64,000 nt of DNA from Embleya scabrispora DSM 41855 (GTDB lineage Bacteria > Actinomycetota > Actinomycetes > Streptomycetales > Streptomycetaceae), in the NCBI RefSeq assembly GCF_000372745.1, contig NZ_KB889668.1:204-64203 (forward strand). The letters are read 5' to 3'. Positions within the stretch are counted from its first letter, which is position 1. Every line of letters starts with the position of its first letter. The notes beneath the pieces were generated by a model. The model saw only the letters and a list, made by a program, of their open reading frames with translations. It was not told where the DNA came from and made no database searches. The translations under genes and the position numbers were made by a program. Positions 26,671 through 35,704 of the stretch are shown here, one piece after another.

Positions 26671-27906
26671 ATGACCCGATCCTCGTCGGCCCCGACGGCC
26701 GCGCTGCCCACGCTCGCCCTCGCACTCGCCCTCGCGTTCGCCCTGCCGACCGCCATGGCACACCCGTCGGCCGCCGCCTCCGCCGCCGCGGCCCCCATTG
26801 CCTTCGTCCCGGCCTCGGCCGACGTCCCGGCGGCTGCCGGCCGGACCTCCTTGCCGCGTCCCACCGGCTCGTTCGCCGTGGGCCGGGAATCCCTCCACCT
26901 CGTCGACCGGGCCCGGCGGGACCCGTGGGTACCGGAGGCCGGTGCGCGCGAGCTGATGGTCGGCGTGTACTACCCCGCGCTGCCCGGCACCGGCACGCCC
27001 GCGCCGTATGCCACGGTCGAGGAGGCTCGCCTACTGCTCGCGGACCGGGGGATGGGTGACGTATTCCCCGCCGAGACGCTCGGTGGTACCGAAACCGACG
27101 TCAAGGCCGATGCCCGGCCCGCGCGTGGCCGGTTTCCGCTCGTGGTGTTGTCCCCGGGATTCGGCGTGTCCGCGTACACGCTCACCGGTCTCGCCGAGGA
27201 ACTCGCGAGCCGGGGGTACGTGGTGGCCGCCGTCGACCACGCGTACGAGTCGGTGGGGACCGCCTTTCCGGGCGGCCGGATGCGCACCTGCGTCGCCTGT
27301 GAAAAGGTGCGGACCGAGGCGGACTTGGCCGCGGTCACCGCGGGCCGGGCCGAGGATGTGTCCCTCGTGTTGGATCGGCTCACCGGACCGCGGCCGACCT
27401 GGCGGTACGCGGCCCTGATCGACCGCAACCGGATCGGCATGGCCGGCCACTCGATCGGCGGCGCGAGCGCGGCCGCGGCGATGGCGGGTGACGCTCGAAT
27501 CCGGGCGGGCGTGAACATCGACGGTGCGTTCCACTCCGCGGTACCCGAAACGGGCTTGCGCGGGCGGGCTTTCATGATGCTGGGCACGGACGACGACACG
27601 CACCGCCCGGGAGGCGTGGACCGTAGCTGGGACGAGGCGTGGGGGCGACTGGACGGCTGGAAGAGGTGGTTGACGGTGGCCGGCGCGAATCACTACAGCT
27701 TCACCGACGTTCCGGTCTTCCTCGACCAACTGGGCCTGCCCGGCGGCCGGTTGCCGGCGCCGCTCGCGGGGCGCCGCGGGTTGGACCTGACCCGGGCCTA
27801 CGTCGGGGCCTTCTTCGACCTCCAACTGAAGTGCATTCCTCAGCCCTTGTTGGCCGGCGTGACACCAGCCAACCCGGAGGTCATGTTCAACAATCCGGGT
27901 TGGTGA
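26671..27906 (+). CDS. Secreted lipase-like hydrolase (PAF-acetylhydrolase type)
   Basis: 411 residues. An N-terminal signal peptide (core LALALALAFALP) predicts secretion. The mature part has LVVLSPGFGVSAYT (oxyanion), AAVDHAYES, nucleophile elbow MAGHSIGGASAAAAM, Asp in MLGTDDDTH and His in AGANHYSFTD, matching the platelet-activating-factor acetylhydrolase/cutinase-like hydrolases of actinomycetes. Start is uncertain: ATG at 26671 gives the best signal peptide but has a weak ribosome site. An antisense TPP riboswitch transcript points into its 3' end. Confidence 0.85.
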   Translation: MTRSSSAPTAALPTLALALALAFALPTAMAHPSAAASAAAAPIAFVPASADVPAAAGRTSLPRPTGSFAVGRESLHLVDRARRDPWVPEAGARELMVGVYYPALPGTGTPAPYATVEEARLLLADRGMGDVFPAETLGGTETDVKADARPARGRFPLVVLSPGFGVSAYTLTGLAEELASRGYVVAAVDHAYESVGTAFPGGRMRTCVACEKVRTEADLAAVTAGRAEDVSLVLDRLTGPRPTWRYAALIDRNRIGMAGHSIGGASAAAAMAGDARIRAGVNIDGAFHSAVPETGLRGRAFMMLGTDDDTHRPGGVDRSWDEAWGRLDGWKRWLTVAGANHYSFTDVPVFLDQLGLPGGRLPAPLAGRRGLDLTRAYVGAFFDLQLKCIPQPLLAGVTPANPEVMFNNPGW

Positions 27907-27946
27907 GTCCGCGTCGAACCGGTGAACACATGCGAACGCGCGACCG

Positions 27947-27961
27947 TCGGGCCCGGTGACC
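27947..27961. terminator. Small hairpin after the hydrolase gene
   Basis: GCCCGGTGACCGGGC forms a 6-bp GC stem with a 3-base loop, 40 bases after the hydrolase stop and about 40 bases downstream of the TPP aptamer on the opposite strand. It could terminate either transcript. Confidence 0.4.
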
Positions 27962-27987
27962 GGGCGGACGTACGCGCGCAAAGGACC

Positions 27988-28125
27988 TACGAGGTGGGCT
28001 CCCTGCGCCGGCATTGTCCGGATCAGGTGCTAGGGGTCGCGTTCCGGTCCATTCGACCTTCACGCCTCTCAGCCCGACCGCCCGACCTTGGCTTGAGCCG
28101 AAGCTCCCTTCTCCAAGGCCAACCA
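27988..28125 (-). ncRNA. TPP riboswitch (THI element), orphan
   Basis: On the minus strand the conserved CTGAGAG (28066-28072) is followed by the 29-base core at 28000-28028, which reads ACCTGATCCGGACAATGCCG then GCGCAGGGA. This matches the Escherichia coli thiM aptamer core at 25 of 29 positions, and the changes keep the P4 stem paired (CCGG/CCGG instead of CTGG/CCAG). Outer pairing between GGTTGGC and GCCCACC would form P1. The element binds thiamine pyrophosphate in this family. Downstream on this strand there is no thiamine gene: transcription runs antisense into the hydrolase gene, and the next minus-strand gene is 1.7 kb away. Confidence 0.85.
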
Positions 28126-28168
28126 CTGATCGGTCGAACTCCCTCGCTCGCCCCGTAAGCCACTAACC

Positions 28169-28197
28169 ACCCTACTCCGGGATAAAAGCCTTGCCAA
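28169..28197 (-). promoter_or_regulatory. Candidate promoter of the TPP riboswitch
   Basis: On the minus strand TTGGCA (28197-28192) and TAGGGT (28174-28169) are separated by 17 bases, placing the start of transcription about 40 bases before the aptamer. Good spacing supports a live promoter; no experimental evidence. Confidence 0.45.
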
Positions 28198-28473
28198 GAG
28201 GTCGGCCGAAAATGTGACACGGTTGGTGTCCCGGGGCTGTTGAGGTTCGAGACCCCGACCGTTGTCGGTGGGCCGCGTGAGAGCTGTGCCCGATCTCGGG
28301 GTGCGGGCCGCCGGCGAACGGCTGCACTTGCACCGGGTGGCGGCGACTTCGAAGGTGGCCCGGCGGCGTCGCGTGGGCGCCGCCGGGCTGGGAGGCAACG
28401 GTCGAAAGGGGGTCGACCGATGCCGGGTAGGTGGGTTCGGCCGGCTGGTTCAACCGGTGGCCCGGTCTTGGGT

Positions 28474-30147
28474 TCAGCCGGTGAAGTTCTTGAAGAGGGT
28501 GGTGAATTCGTACGGGGATTGGTTGATGCTGCTGCACGTGGGCGAGACGCCGCCGCCCGGGCAGGAGCCGTTGTCGCGGCCCACCGACCAAAACGCCAGT
28601 CGGCCGATGTGGTTGGTGTTCGCCCAGGTGACCAGCTTGCTCGCGTCCGACTGGACGAAGATCTTGCCGTTGTAGTTGCGGCCGATCATCGGCGTCACCG
28701 CGAGCATGGCTTTGAGTTCGGCGTCGGACTTGGCGGGCCAGATCTCCTTCATTTGACGCAGCGTCGATTCGGCGGCGGTGATCACCGCGTCGCCCCACAC
28801 CGGGCGCGAGGTGCCGAACTCCATCGCCATCGGATTGACGATGTCGACCCGAACACCGTTGTCCCGCGCGTTCTTGAGCAGGTCCACGCCCAGGGAAGGG
28901 GTCAGGCCGTAGTCGTCGCCCTGCACCATCAGGGTGAAGCTGACGGTGGTGGCGGGCCGGTCGCGCTGGACCTTGGCCAGTGCCTTGTTCATGGTGCCGA
29001 TCGGGATGGACGCCTCGATGTCGATGTCGAGGTGTTTGACGCCGAGGGTGTCGATCACCTTGGTGTAGGCGGCGGCAAGTGTGTCGACGCTGCCGCAGGA
29101 CGCCTCCAGGTACGGGCCCGCCGCGCCGCCGAAGGCGACCACGACATCGCCACCCTGGGCGCGAAGTGCGTTGATCTGGTTGACGATACGCGGCTCGTCG
29201 AGGGCAATCGTGCCGCCCCATTTGGGGTCGCAGCCGCTGTTGCTGCCCAGGACGAAGGCGAGTGTGAACAACTTCTGGCCGGTGGCCGCGGCGACTTCGG
29301 TCAGGGTCGGGGTTGGTGCGGTGATGTCGATGTACGGAACGCTGCGCACCGATCCCGGCGGGGGATTGCCGCCGCCCGTCGTGGTGGTGGCGATCAGCTC
29401 GGGCGTGAACGGGGACACGTTGCCCGCCGGGTCCTTCGCGCGCACCTTGACCGGGTATCCGGTGCCGGGGGTGAGTCCGGACAGTGTCACGCTCGGACCG
29501 GCGCTGGTCGCGGTGGGTGCGCCGTTGACGTAGATGTCGTAGCCGGCGACCCGGTCGTCGTCCGTGGACGCGCTCCAGGACAGGGTCAGCGCGGTCGGGC
29601 CGGCCGTGGCCACGCGCAGGTCGGTCGGCGTACCGGGCGCAGTGGTGTCGGGGCCGGCCGGCCCGACACAGGGGTTGCCGTTCAGTTTGCAGTTGCCGGG
29701 AGTTCCGGTGCCCGCGCCGAGGAAGCCGAAGGTGGCCGAGGCGCCCGGGGCGAGGGTGCCGTTGTACTCGCGGTTGGTGAAGACGTAGTGACCGCCGCCC
29801 GAGCCGGTTTGCAGCGCATCCCAGTACGAGCCGACGGTGGTTCCGGCGGGCAGGTCGAACTCGACCCGCCACGCGGTGAGCGTGGTGGCGCCCTGGTTGC
29901 GGATCGTGTACTGCCCGGTGAAGCCGGAACCCCAGTCGGACGCCTTGGCGAACGTCGCCTCGGGGGTCGCGGCGTGGGCGGCGCCGGAGGGCAGGACGAC
30001 CAGCGCGATCGGTGCGATGACGGCCGCGACCAGGACGCGTGCGAGTGTGCGCAGCGGCCGTCGGGCCCGCCAATGAGGTCGGACCTGCGACGAACGATGG
30101 GTAGAAGTTCGGGAGTTGCGGTGCGGTGTGGGGAACGGGGAGATCAT
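28474..30147 (-). CDS. Secreted chitinase: CBM2 - FN3 - GH18
   Basis: 557 residues. Signal peptide to about residue 58; CBM2-type carbohydrate module about 59-158 (WGSGFTGQYTIRNQGATTLT, then DALQTGSGGGHYVFTN); fibronectin type III domain about 165-255 (GLTPGTGYPVKVRAKDPAGN); GH18 catalytic domain about 265-557 with the active-site motif LDIDIE, whose Glu is the acid/base. It hydrolyses chitin outside the cell. ATG at 30147 has AGGAG about 10 bases upstream. Divergent from an AA10 monooxygenase gene, with DasR-like boxes between them, so both are probably induced by chitin breakdown products. Confidence 0.92.
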   Translation of the reverse strand: MISPFPTPHRNSRTSTHRSSQVRPHWRARRPLRTLARVLVAAVIAPIALVVLPSGAAHAATPEATFAKASDWGSGFTGQYTIRNQGATTLTAWRVEFDLPAGTTVGSYWDALQTGSGGGHYVFTNREYNGTLAPGASATFGFLGAGTGTPGNCKLNGNPCVGPAGPDTTAPGTPTDLRVATAGPTALTLSWSASTDDDRVAGYDIYVNGAPTATSAGPSVTLSGLTPGTGYPVKVRAKDPAGNVSPFTPELIATTTTGGGNPPPGSVRSVPYIDITAPTPTLTEVAAATGQKLFTLAFVLGSNSGCDPKWGGTIALDEPRIVNQINALRAQGGDVVVAFGGAAGPYLEASCGSVDTLAAAYTKVIDTLGVKHLDIDIEASIPIGTMNKALAKVQRDRPATTVSFTLMVQGDDYGLTPSLGVDLLKNARDNGVRVDIVNPMAMEFGTSRPVWGDAVITAAESTLRQMKEIWPAKSDAELKAMLAVTPMIGRNYNGKIFVQSDASKLVTWANTNHIGRLAFWSVGRDNGSCPGGGVSPTCSSINQSPYEFTTLFKNFTG

Positions 30148-30409
30148 CGAGCCGGCTCCTGGACACGTCTTGGGACACGGGTCGGGGGACGAGAGCGGTG
30201 TTGGACATGCCGTGCGCACGCCGCCGGTTGGCGTGCCCCACCGCTCGCGGCCGGGCGGTGGGGCAGTCGGTGTCCGGGTACTTGGTGTCGGAGTGCTTGT
30301 CGTCGGGACGTTTGGCGCCTGGTGTTCGGGTGGTTCTCGAAGGTGTCGATCCTCGAAAGGGCCGGATGATCGCCGTCCGCATCGCGTCGACGAGCGTCCT
30401 GGCACGGAC

Positions 30410-30425
30410 AATGGTCTATACCAAC
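30410..30425. promoter_or_regulatory. DasR-like box (dre), chitinase side
   Basis: AATGGTCTATACCAAC matches the DasR consensus ACTGGTCTAGACCACT at 12 of 16 positions, including the symmetric TGGTCTA-ACCA core. It lies 265 bases upstream of the GH18 start. DasR is the N-acetylglucosamine-responsive GntR regulator that represses chitin genes in streptomycetes. Confidence 0.65.
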
Positions 30426-30705
30426 CCTGTCCCCGTCCATAGGTGTGAGGGCACTTTTCGGGGTCGCCCGGCAAGTATTGGCAAGGCGGCGCCCGGGCGC
30501 GGAAAATTTTTCCTCGCCACAATGACGACACAACTGACGGGGCATCAGAAACCAAACCGCGCAGGCCGTCCCGACTTTTCGGCGCGGTTTGCATCGCTTC
30601 GGTTGGGGAGTAATGACCATCGAATCGCGCGGTCCAATCGGAAAGACCGGCTCCGCGCTCTTGCGCGACCGGACGAGCACGGCGACTCTGAGTACCGCCG
30701 CAGCC

Positions 30706-30721
30706 ATTGGTCTATACCTGT
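30706..30721. promoter_or_regulatory. DasR-like box (dre), monooxygenase side
   Basis: ATTGGTCTATACCTGT matches the DasR consensus at 12 of 16 positions and shares GGTCTATACC with the other box. It lies about 220 bases upstream of the AA10 gene. Confidence 0.6.
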
Positions 30722-30938
30722 CCCCTCGGACCGCGGGCGGCGGCACCCGTACGCCGGAACCCCCGGATCCGTCGCGGCCATCGCGGATCCCCGTCCCACC
30801 CGTGCCGTCTCACCCCTTCCACGCCGACCGTCCCATCCGCGCCGATCCGCCCCATCCGAGGGCTCCCGCACGAGGGAGCTCTCGTTCGAGGCCCCCGTAC
30901 GTCCCCGATATCGGCAACTCCCTTACCCGGAGGGCTTC

Positions 30939-31844
30939 ATGAAGTCTCGCCGCAAGGTCGCGGCATTCGCCGCGGCCTGCTGTCTGACGCCCCTGACGAT
31001 CACCGCGCTCGCCACCGGAACGGCGCAGGCACACGGCACCCTGAGCAATCCGCTCAGCCGCACCGGCACGTGTCGCGCCGAGAATCCGGAGAACCCCACG
31101 TCCGCCGCGTGCAAGGCGGCTGTCGCGATCGGCGGCACGCAGCCCGTGTACGACTGGAACGAGGTCAACCTCGCGGACGTTGCCGGCCGGCATCGTCAAG
31201 TGATTCCGGACGGCAAGCTGTGCAGTGCCGGGCGGGACAAGTACAAGGGCTTCGACCAGGCGCGCGCCGACTGGCCGGCGACCGCGGTCTCCGCCGGCAG
31301 CACCTTCAACTTCCTGTTCCGGGCCACCTCGCCGCACCGCGGCACGTTCGAGTTCTATGTGACCAGGGACGGATACGACCCCACGGTGCCGCTGAAGTGG
31401 TCGGACCTGGAGCCCACGCCGTTCCTGACCCAGACCGATCCGCCGTTGGACAACGGGTCGTTCGTGATGAACGGGCGAATGCCCACCGGCAAGACCGGTC
31501 GGCACCTGATCTACGTCGTCTACCAACGCACCGACAGCCCCGAGGCGTTCTACTCCTGCTCGGACGTGGTCTTCGGTGCCGCCGCCGCACCCGCCGCCGC
31601 GCGGGTGAACCCGGCGACCGCACCGCTGGCCCACGTGACCGGCGCGCCGTACATCGAACCCGCCGCGCACAACCACGAGAGCATCAACGAGGCGCCGGTG
31701 GCCGCGGCCGTACCGGACGCCGGCCCCGCCGGCGTCCCGCGCGCGGCCGGCGTCGGCGCGGCGGGCGCGGGCGCGCTGATCATCCTCGGCGGCGGCGCCG
31801 TGCTGTTGACCAACCGGCGCCGAGAGGCCCACGCGCGGCGCTGA
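30939..31844 (+). CDS. AA10 lytic polysaccharide monooxygenase with C-terminal membrane anchor
   Basis: 301 residues. The signal peptide ends AQA, leaving His32 as the mature N-terminus; with His133 in SPHRGTFEFYV it forms the copper histidine brace. GTLSNPLSRTGTC and CSDVVFG are typical of chitin-active AA10 enzymes, which oxidatively cut crystalline chitin. Unusually, an Ala/Pro-rich linker leads to a C-terminal hydrophobic segment (GAGALIILGGGAVLLTNRRR), so the enzyme may stay on the cell surface. No sortase motif is visible. ATG at 30939 has GGAGGG upstream. Confidence 0.92.
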   Translation: MKSRRKVAAFAAACCLTPLTITALATGTAQAHGTLSNPLSRTGTCRAENPENPTSAACKAAVAIGGTQPVYDWNEVNLADVAGRHRQVIPDGKLCSAGRDKYKGFDQARADWPATAVSAGSTFNFLFRATSPHRGTFEFYVTRDGYDPTVPLKWSDLEPTPFLTQTDPPLDNGSFVMNGRMPTGKTGRHLIYVVYQRTDSPEAFYSCSDVVFGAAAAPAAARVNPATAPLAHVTGAPYIEPAAHNHESINEAPVAAAVPDAGPAGVPRAAGVGAAGAGALIILGGGAVLLTNRRREAHARR

Positions 31845-32071
31845 CCACGCGCCCGACGCCCCACAGATGCCACCTCCGGTCCGGACGAAGCCGACGGGCC
31901 CGACCAACCCGACGACCGCCGCCGGGCCGGAGGTGGGCCACACACTGCCCGGCCGCTCCGCCGCTCGCCGCTCCGCCGCAGCCCTTTTCGCCGCGGAGCG
32001 ACGGGCACACCACCGTCCCGCACCACCGGCCGCCCCGTCCCCTTCCCGTCTCATCGACTACGGGAGCACCC

Positions 32072-34171
32072 ATGCGACGACCAAGTCCGCTCCGTACCCT
32101 GGCGACCGTGCTGACCACCGCAGCCGCGTCGTTGGGGCTCGTGTTGTCCGCCGGCGGCGCGGCGCGGGCCGCCCCGGAGGCGGCTCCGACGGTCACCCTC
32201 ACGCAGGCCGCCGGCACGCCGATGCCGGCGCATGTGTTCGCGCCGTACTTCGAGGCGTGGACCGGGGAGAGCCCGGCGACGCTGTCCGCGCAATCCGGTG
32301 CGAAGTACCTGACCATGGCCTTCATCCAGACGCCGAGCAAGGGGTCCTGTACGCCGTACTGGTCCGGGGACACCGGGATGCCGATATCCCAGTCCACCTT
32401 CGGCGCGGACATCGCCACGATCCGCGCGGCCGGCGGCGATGTGATCCCGTCGTTCGGCGGTTACACCGCGGACAACACCGGTACCGAGATCGCGGACAGT
32501 TGCACCAACGTCAACTCGATCGCCGGCGCGATCCAGAATGTCGTCTCGACCTACGACGTCAGCCGGATCGACCTCGACATCGAGGACAACTCGCTCACCA
32601 ACCCGGCCGGCATCGACCGCCGCAACAAGGCGATCAAGCAGGTACAGGCGTGGGCCGCGAGCACCGGCCGGCCGCTGCAGATCCAGTACACGCTGCCGAC
32701 CACGACCCAGGGTCTGGCCGAGAGCGGTCTGGCCGTGCTGCGGAACGCGGTCTCCAACGGGACCAAGGTCGACGTGGTCAACATCATGACGTTCGACTAC
32801 TACGACAACCAGCCGCATCAGATGGCCAACGACACCAAGACGGCGGCGACCGGCCTGAAGAACCAGCTCGCGCAGCTCTACCCGAACAAGACCCAGGCCG
32901 AACTGTGGGCCATGGTCGGGGTCACCGAGATGCCCGGTGTGGACGACTTCGGTCCGGCCGAGACGTTCACCACCGCCGACGCGGTCACCGTCTACAACTG
33001 GGCCAAGGCGCAGAACATCGGCACCCTGTCGATGTGGGCCCTCCAGCGTGACAACGGCTCGTGCCCGGGCGGCGGGGCGGCCGACAACTGCTCCGGAATT
33101 CCCCAGGACACCTGGTACTTCACGCACACCTTCGCGCCGTTCACCAGCGGTGGAGGACCGGTCACCAACGACTTCTCGCTCGCGCCGAATCCCGGATCCG
33201 GGTCGGTCGCCAAGGGCGGCAGCACGTCGGCGACGATCAACACGGCTGTGACGGCCGGTACCGCACAGAACGTCGCGTTGACCGTGACCGGCGCGCCGAA
33301 CGGGGTCAGTGCCACGGTCAGTCCGACGTCGGTGACGGCGGGCGGATCGGCGACCCTGAACGTCGCCGCCTCCGCGTCCGCGACACCGGGCACGTACCAA
33401 CTCTCCGTCACCGGCACGGGTCCGTCGGCGACGCATACCGCGGCCTACGCGCTCACCGTCACCTCCGGGCCGGTCACCGACGACTTCTCCATCCTGGCCA
33501 GTCCGGCATCGGGCACCATCGCCCAGGGCGCCATCACGTCGGCGCGGATCAACACCGGTGTCACGGCCGGTGCCACGCAGAACGTCGCGCTCACCGTGAC
33601 CGGCGGGCCCACCGGGGTCAGTGCCACGGTCAGCCCGACATCGGTGAACGCGGGCGCGTCGGCAACGCTCGATGTCGCCGCCTCGGCGACCGCGACGCCC
33701 GGCACCTACGTGCTCACCGTCACCGGCACGGGTCCCTCGGCGACGCACAACACGGTGTACACCCTCACCGTGACCGGTGCGCCCGGTGGCGGCCTGCTCA
33801 ACGCCGACTTGGAGAGCGGCGCGCTCAGCCCGTGGACTTGCCAGCCGGGCGGTGCGGTGGTCACCTCCGTCGCGCACGGCGGCACCCACGCCATCGAGGC
33901 CGCGGCCGGTGCGGCCCAGACCGGCGAATGCCGGCAGACCCTGCAACTGGCCCCGAACTCGGCACATACGCTCACCGGTTGGGTCCGCGGCAACTACGCC
34001 TACCTGGGCGTCAGCGGCGGCGCCGGCGCGAGCACGTGGGCCTCTCCCGGGGCCGCGTGGAGCAAGCTGACCATCCCGTTCACCGTCGGTGCCTCCGGCT
34101 CGGTGACCGTCTACCTGCACGGGTGGTACGCGCAAGGCTCGGTCTACGGGGACGACTTCGCGATCGTCTGA
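32072..34171 (+). CDS. Secreted GH18 chitinase with two Ig-like repeats and C-terminal binding module
   Basis: 699 residues. Signal peptide 1-33; GH18 domain about 35-365 with catalytic RIDLDIED and the product-site segment FDYYDNQPHQM; two tandem repeats of about 100 residues (about 370-470 and 471-575) sharing NDFSLA/DDFSIL starts and the phrase GVSATVSPTSV; then a jelly-roll-like module (NADLESGALSPWTC to the end) resembling CBM4/9- or CenC-type binding domains. Acts on chitin in the medium together with the preceding AA10 enzyme. It is the third chitin gene in 6 kb; the gene-to-gene gap of 227 bases allows its own promoter. Confidence 0.92.
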   Translation: MRRPSPLRTLATVLTTAAASLGLVLSAGGAARAAPEAAPTVTLTQAAGTPMPAHVFAPYFEAWTGESPATLSAQSGAKYLTMAFIQTPSKGSCTPYWSGDTGMPISQSTFGADIATIRAAGGDVIPSFGGYTADNTGTEIADSCTNVNSIAGAIQNVVSTYDVSRIDLDIEDNSLTNPAGIDRRNKAIKQVQAWAASTGRPLQIQYTLPTTTQGLAESGLAVLRNAVSNGTKVDVVNIMTFDYYDNQPHQMANDTKTAATGLKNQLAQLYPNKTQAELWAMVGVTEMPGVDDFGPAETFTTADAVTVYNWAKAQNIGTLSMWALQRDNGSCPGGGAADNCSGIPQDTWYFTHTFAPFTSGGGPVTNDFSLAPNPGSGSVAKGGSTSATINTAVTAGTAQNVALTVTGAPNGVSATVSPTSVTAGGSATLNVAASASATPGTYQLSVTGTGPSATHTAAYALTVTSGPVTDDFSILASPASGTIAQGAITSARINTGVTAGATQNVALTVTGGPTGVSATVSPTSVNAGASATLDVAASATATPGTYVLTVTGTGPSATHNTVYTLTVTGAPGGGLLNADLESGALSPWTCQPGGAVVTSVAHGGTHAIEAAAGAAQTGECRQTLQLAPNSAHTLTGWVRGNYAYLGVSGGAGASTWASPGAAWSKLTIPFTVGASGSVTVYLHGWYAQGSVYGDDFAIV

Positions 34172-34188
34172 CCGAGCCGCCGGGCGGC

Positions 34189-34216
34189 CCGCGCGGATCC
34201 GACCCGATCCGCGCGG
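34189..34216. terminator. Hairpin after chitinase gene
   Basis: An 11-bp perfect stem (34189-34199 pairing with 34206-34216) with a 6-base loop starts 17 bases after the stop codon. No T-tract. Confidence 0.65.
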
Positions 34217-34390
34217 CCGACCCCGAAGACCTTGTCGATCGCCCAGGAACGCCGGGCGTCGACTCGCGACCCCACCGCGAGCCGACGTCCGGTTGCCGGC
34301 GCGCGGGCACACCGTACGGTCCGCCGCGTCGTTGCGATTCGGGCCGCACCCGCGGAACTCGCCCGCACGCCGCCCGCGGAAGCTCCGATC

Positions 34391-34449
34391 GGCTGACCGG
34401 CTGACCGGCTGACCGGCTGACCGGCGGTGCGGCGGTGCGGCGGTGCGGC
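34391..34449. repeat. Two adjacent 8-base tandem repeats
   Basis: Four copies of GGCTGACC (34391-34423) run directly into three copies of GGCGGTGC (34424-34449). It is a simple-sequence tract in the gap before the AraC gene; copy number may vary between strains. Confidence 0.85.
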
Positions 34450-34687
34450 CAGCGTGCCGACGACGCCGGCGTGGTCTGGTTTCGCCTGCCCCTGCGGCCG
34501 GGTGCTTCGTTTGCCAGTTCGTGACGGAGGGTGCCAACTCGCGGACGCCGGGTGTCGTACGGTCTAGCGTGACCGCTGATCGAGCGCCGGCCGCATCGTC
34601 CGAGAATCGCCAGGGGGCCGACATGGCAAGGGATTTCCACAGGAACGGCAGGCCGGGCAGGCCCGACGGACAGGTCGGGAGGGGCCG

Positions 34688-35626
34688 ATGAGCTCACCCA
34701 CCCAGCTTCGACCGGCGGTTCCCCTGCATCGGCTGGAGGTACCCGCGCCGAGCATCCTGCCGTTCGCGATCGGGTCGTTCGACACGATCGGACCGATGTC
34801 CCGAGCCGACTTCCCACATCGGCACACCTTCTACGAGATCGCCTTCGTGACCGGCGGGCGCGGCACGCATGTGGTCGACCTGGCGCCGAGAACGGTCGAT
34901 CCGCCACACCTGTTCTTCGTCACGCCGGGTCAGGTGCACTTCTGGCATCGCATGCAGGGACTCACCGGCTGGGTCGTTCTGTTCAACGACGACTTCCTGC
35001 TCGCCCACCCCGGGGATCGGGGCACGATCCGTGAACTGGCCGGGTATCCGAGACTGCGGCCCACGCCCGACGCGGCGCCGGGGCTGGCCGGGGTGGTGGC
35101 GGAGATGCGCCGCGAATACGCCGACCAGGGCGAGGAGTTCATCCCGGTCCTGCAGGCGTACCTGCATGTGCTGATCCTGCGCGCCGCCCGACTCGCGGCC
35201 CAGGACGGCCCGGATGCCGAGCCGGAACCGGATGCGGGACCCACCGCGGTCATCGCGCAGCGCTTCGCCCGGCTTCTGGACGGGCCGGTGGACCTGGACC
35301 CCCTGGAGCGTACGGTCGGTGCGTACGCGGCCCAACTGGGCGTCTCGGTGGGTCATCTCAACCACGCGGTGAAGAGTGCCACCGGGCGTACGCCCGGCCG
35401 GATCATCCGGCAGACCCAGGTGGTCGAGGCCAAACGACTGCTCGCGGGCAGTGATCTGACGGTGCGCCAGGTAGCCGATCGGGTGGGTTTCGCGGACCCC
35501 GCGTACTTCTGTCGGTTCTTCCGACGGGAGACCGGCAGCACGCCCGGCGAGTACCGCCGGGAGATCAACGCGAAGCACCACGAGGGCCGTGCTTTGTCCA
35601 TCGACGCACCCGATTGCCGCGCATAG
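34688..35626 (+). CDS. AraC-family transcriptional regulator
   Basis: 312 residues. The N-terminal cupin-like sensor domain has FPHRHTFYEIAFVTGGRG and PPHLFFVTPGQVHFWHRM; the C-terminal double helix-turn-helix runs AAQLGVSVGHLNHAVKSATG and LTVRQVADRVGFADPAYFCRFFRRETG, a canonical AraC/XylS end. ATG at 34688 has GGGAGGGG upstream. It is followed at 78 bases by a secreted intradiol dioxygenase gene on the same strand, which it probably activates in response to an aromatic or sugar ligand. Confidence 0.9.
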   Translation: MSSPTQLRPAVPLHRLEVPAPSILPFAIGSFDTIGPMSRADFPHRHTFYEIAFVTGGRGTHVVDLAPRTVDPPHLFFVTPGQVHFWHRMQGLTGWVVLFNDDFLLAHPGDRGTIRELAGYPRLRPTPDAAPGLAGVVAEMRREYADQGEEFIPVLQAYLHVLILRAARLAAQDGPDAEPEPDAGPTAVIAQRFARLLDGPVDLDPLERTVGAYAAQLGVSVGHLNHAVKSATGRTPGRIIRQTQVVEAKRLLAGSDLTVRQVADRVGFADPAYFCRFFRRETGSTPGEYRREINAKHHEGRALSIDAPDCRA

Positions 35627-35704
35627 GTTCAGACCAATCGCGAGTGGGCCGGATCGATTCGCCTCGACCCCGCCCACCCGTCCCCTCGCCGAGAAGAGGT
35701 CGCA

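Noticed and set aside
30707-32071. Upstream extension of the second chitinase frame to 1154 residues
   Set aside because: The extension overlaps the AA10 gene in a different frame and is low complexity; a proper signal peptide starts at 32072.
34391-34449. Possible CRISPR-like array
   Set aside because: Units are 8 bases without spacers; it is a simple tandem repeat.
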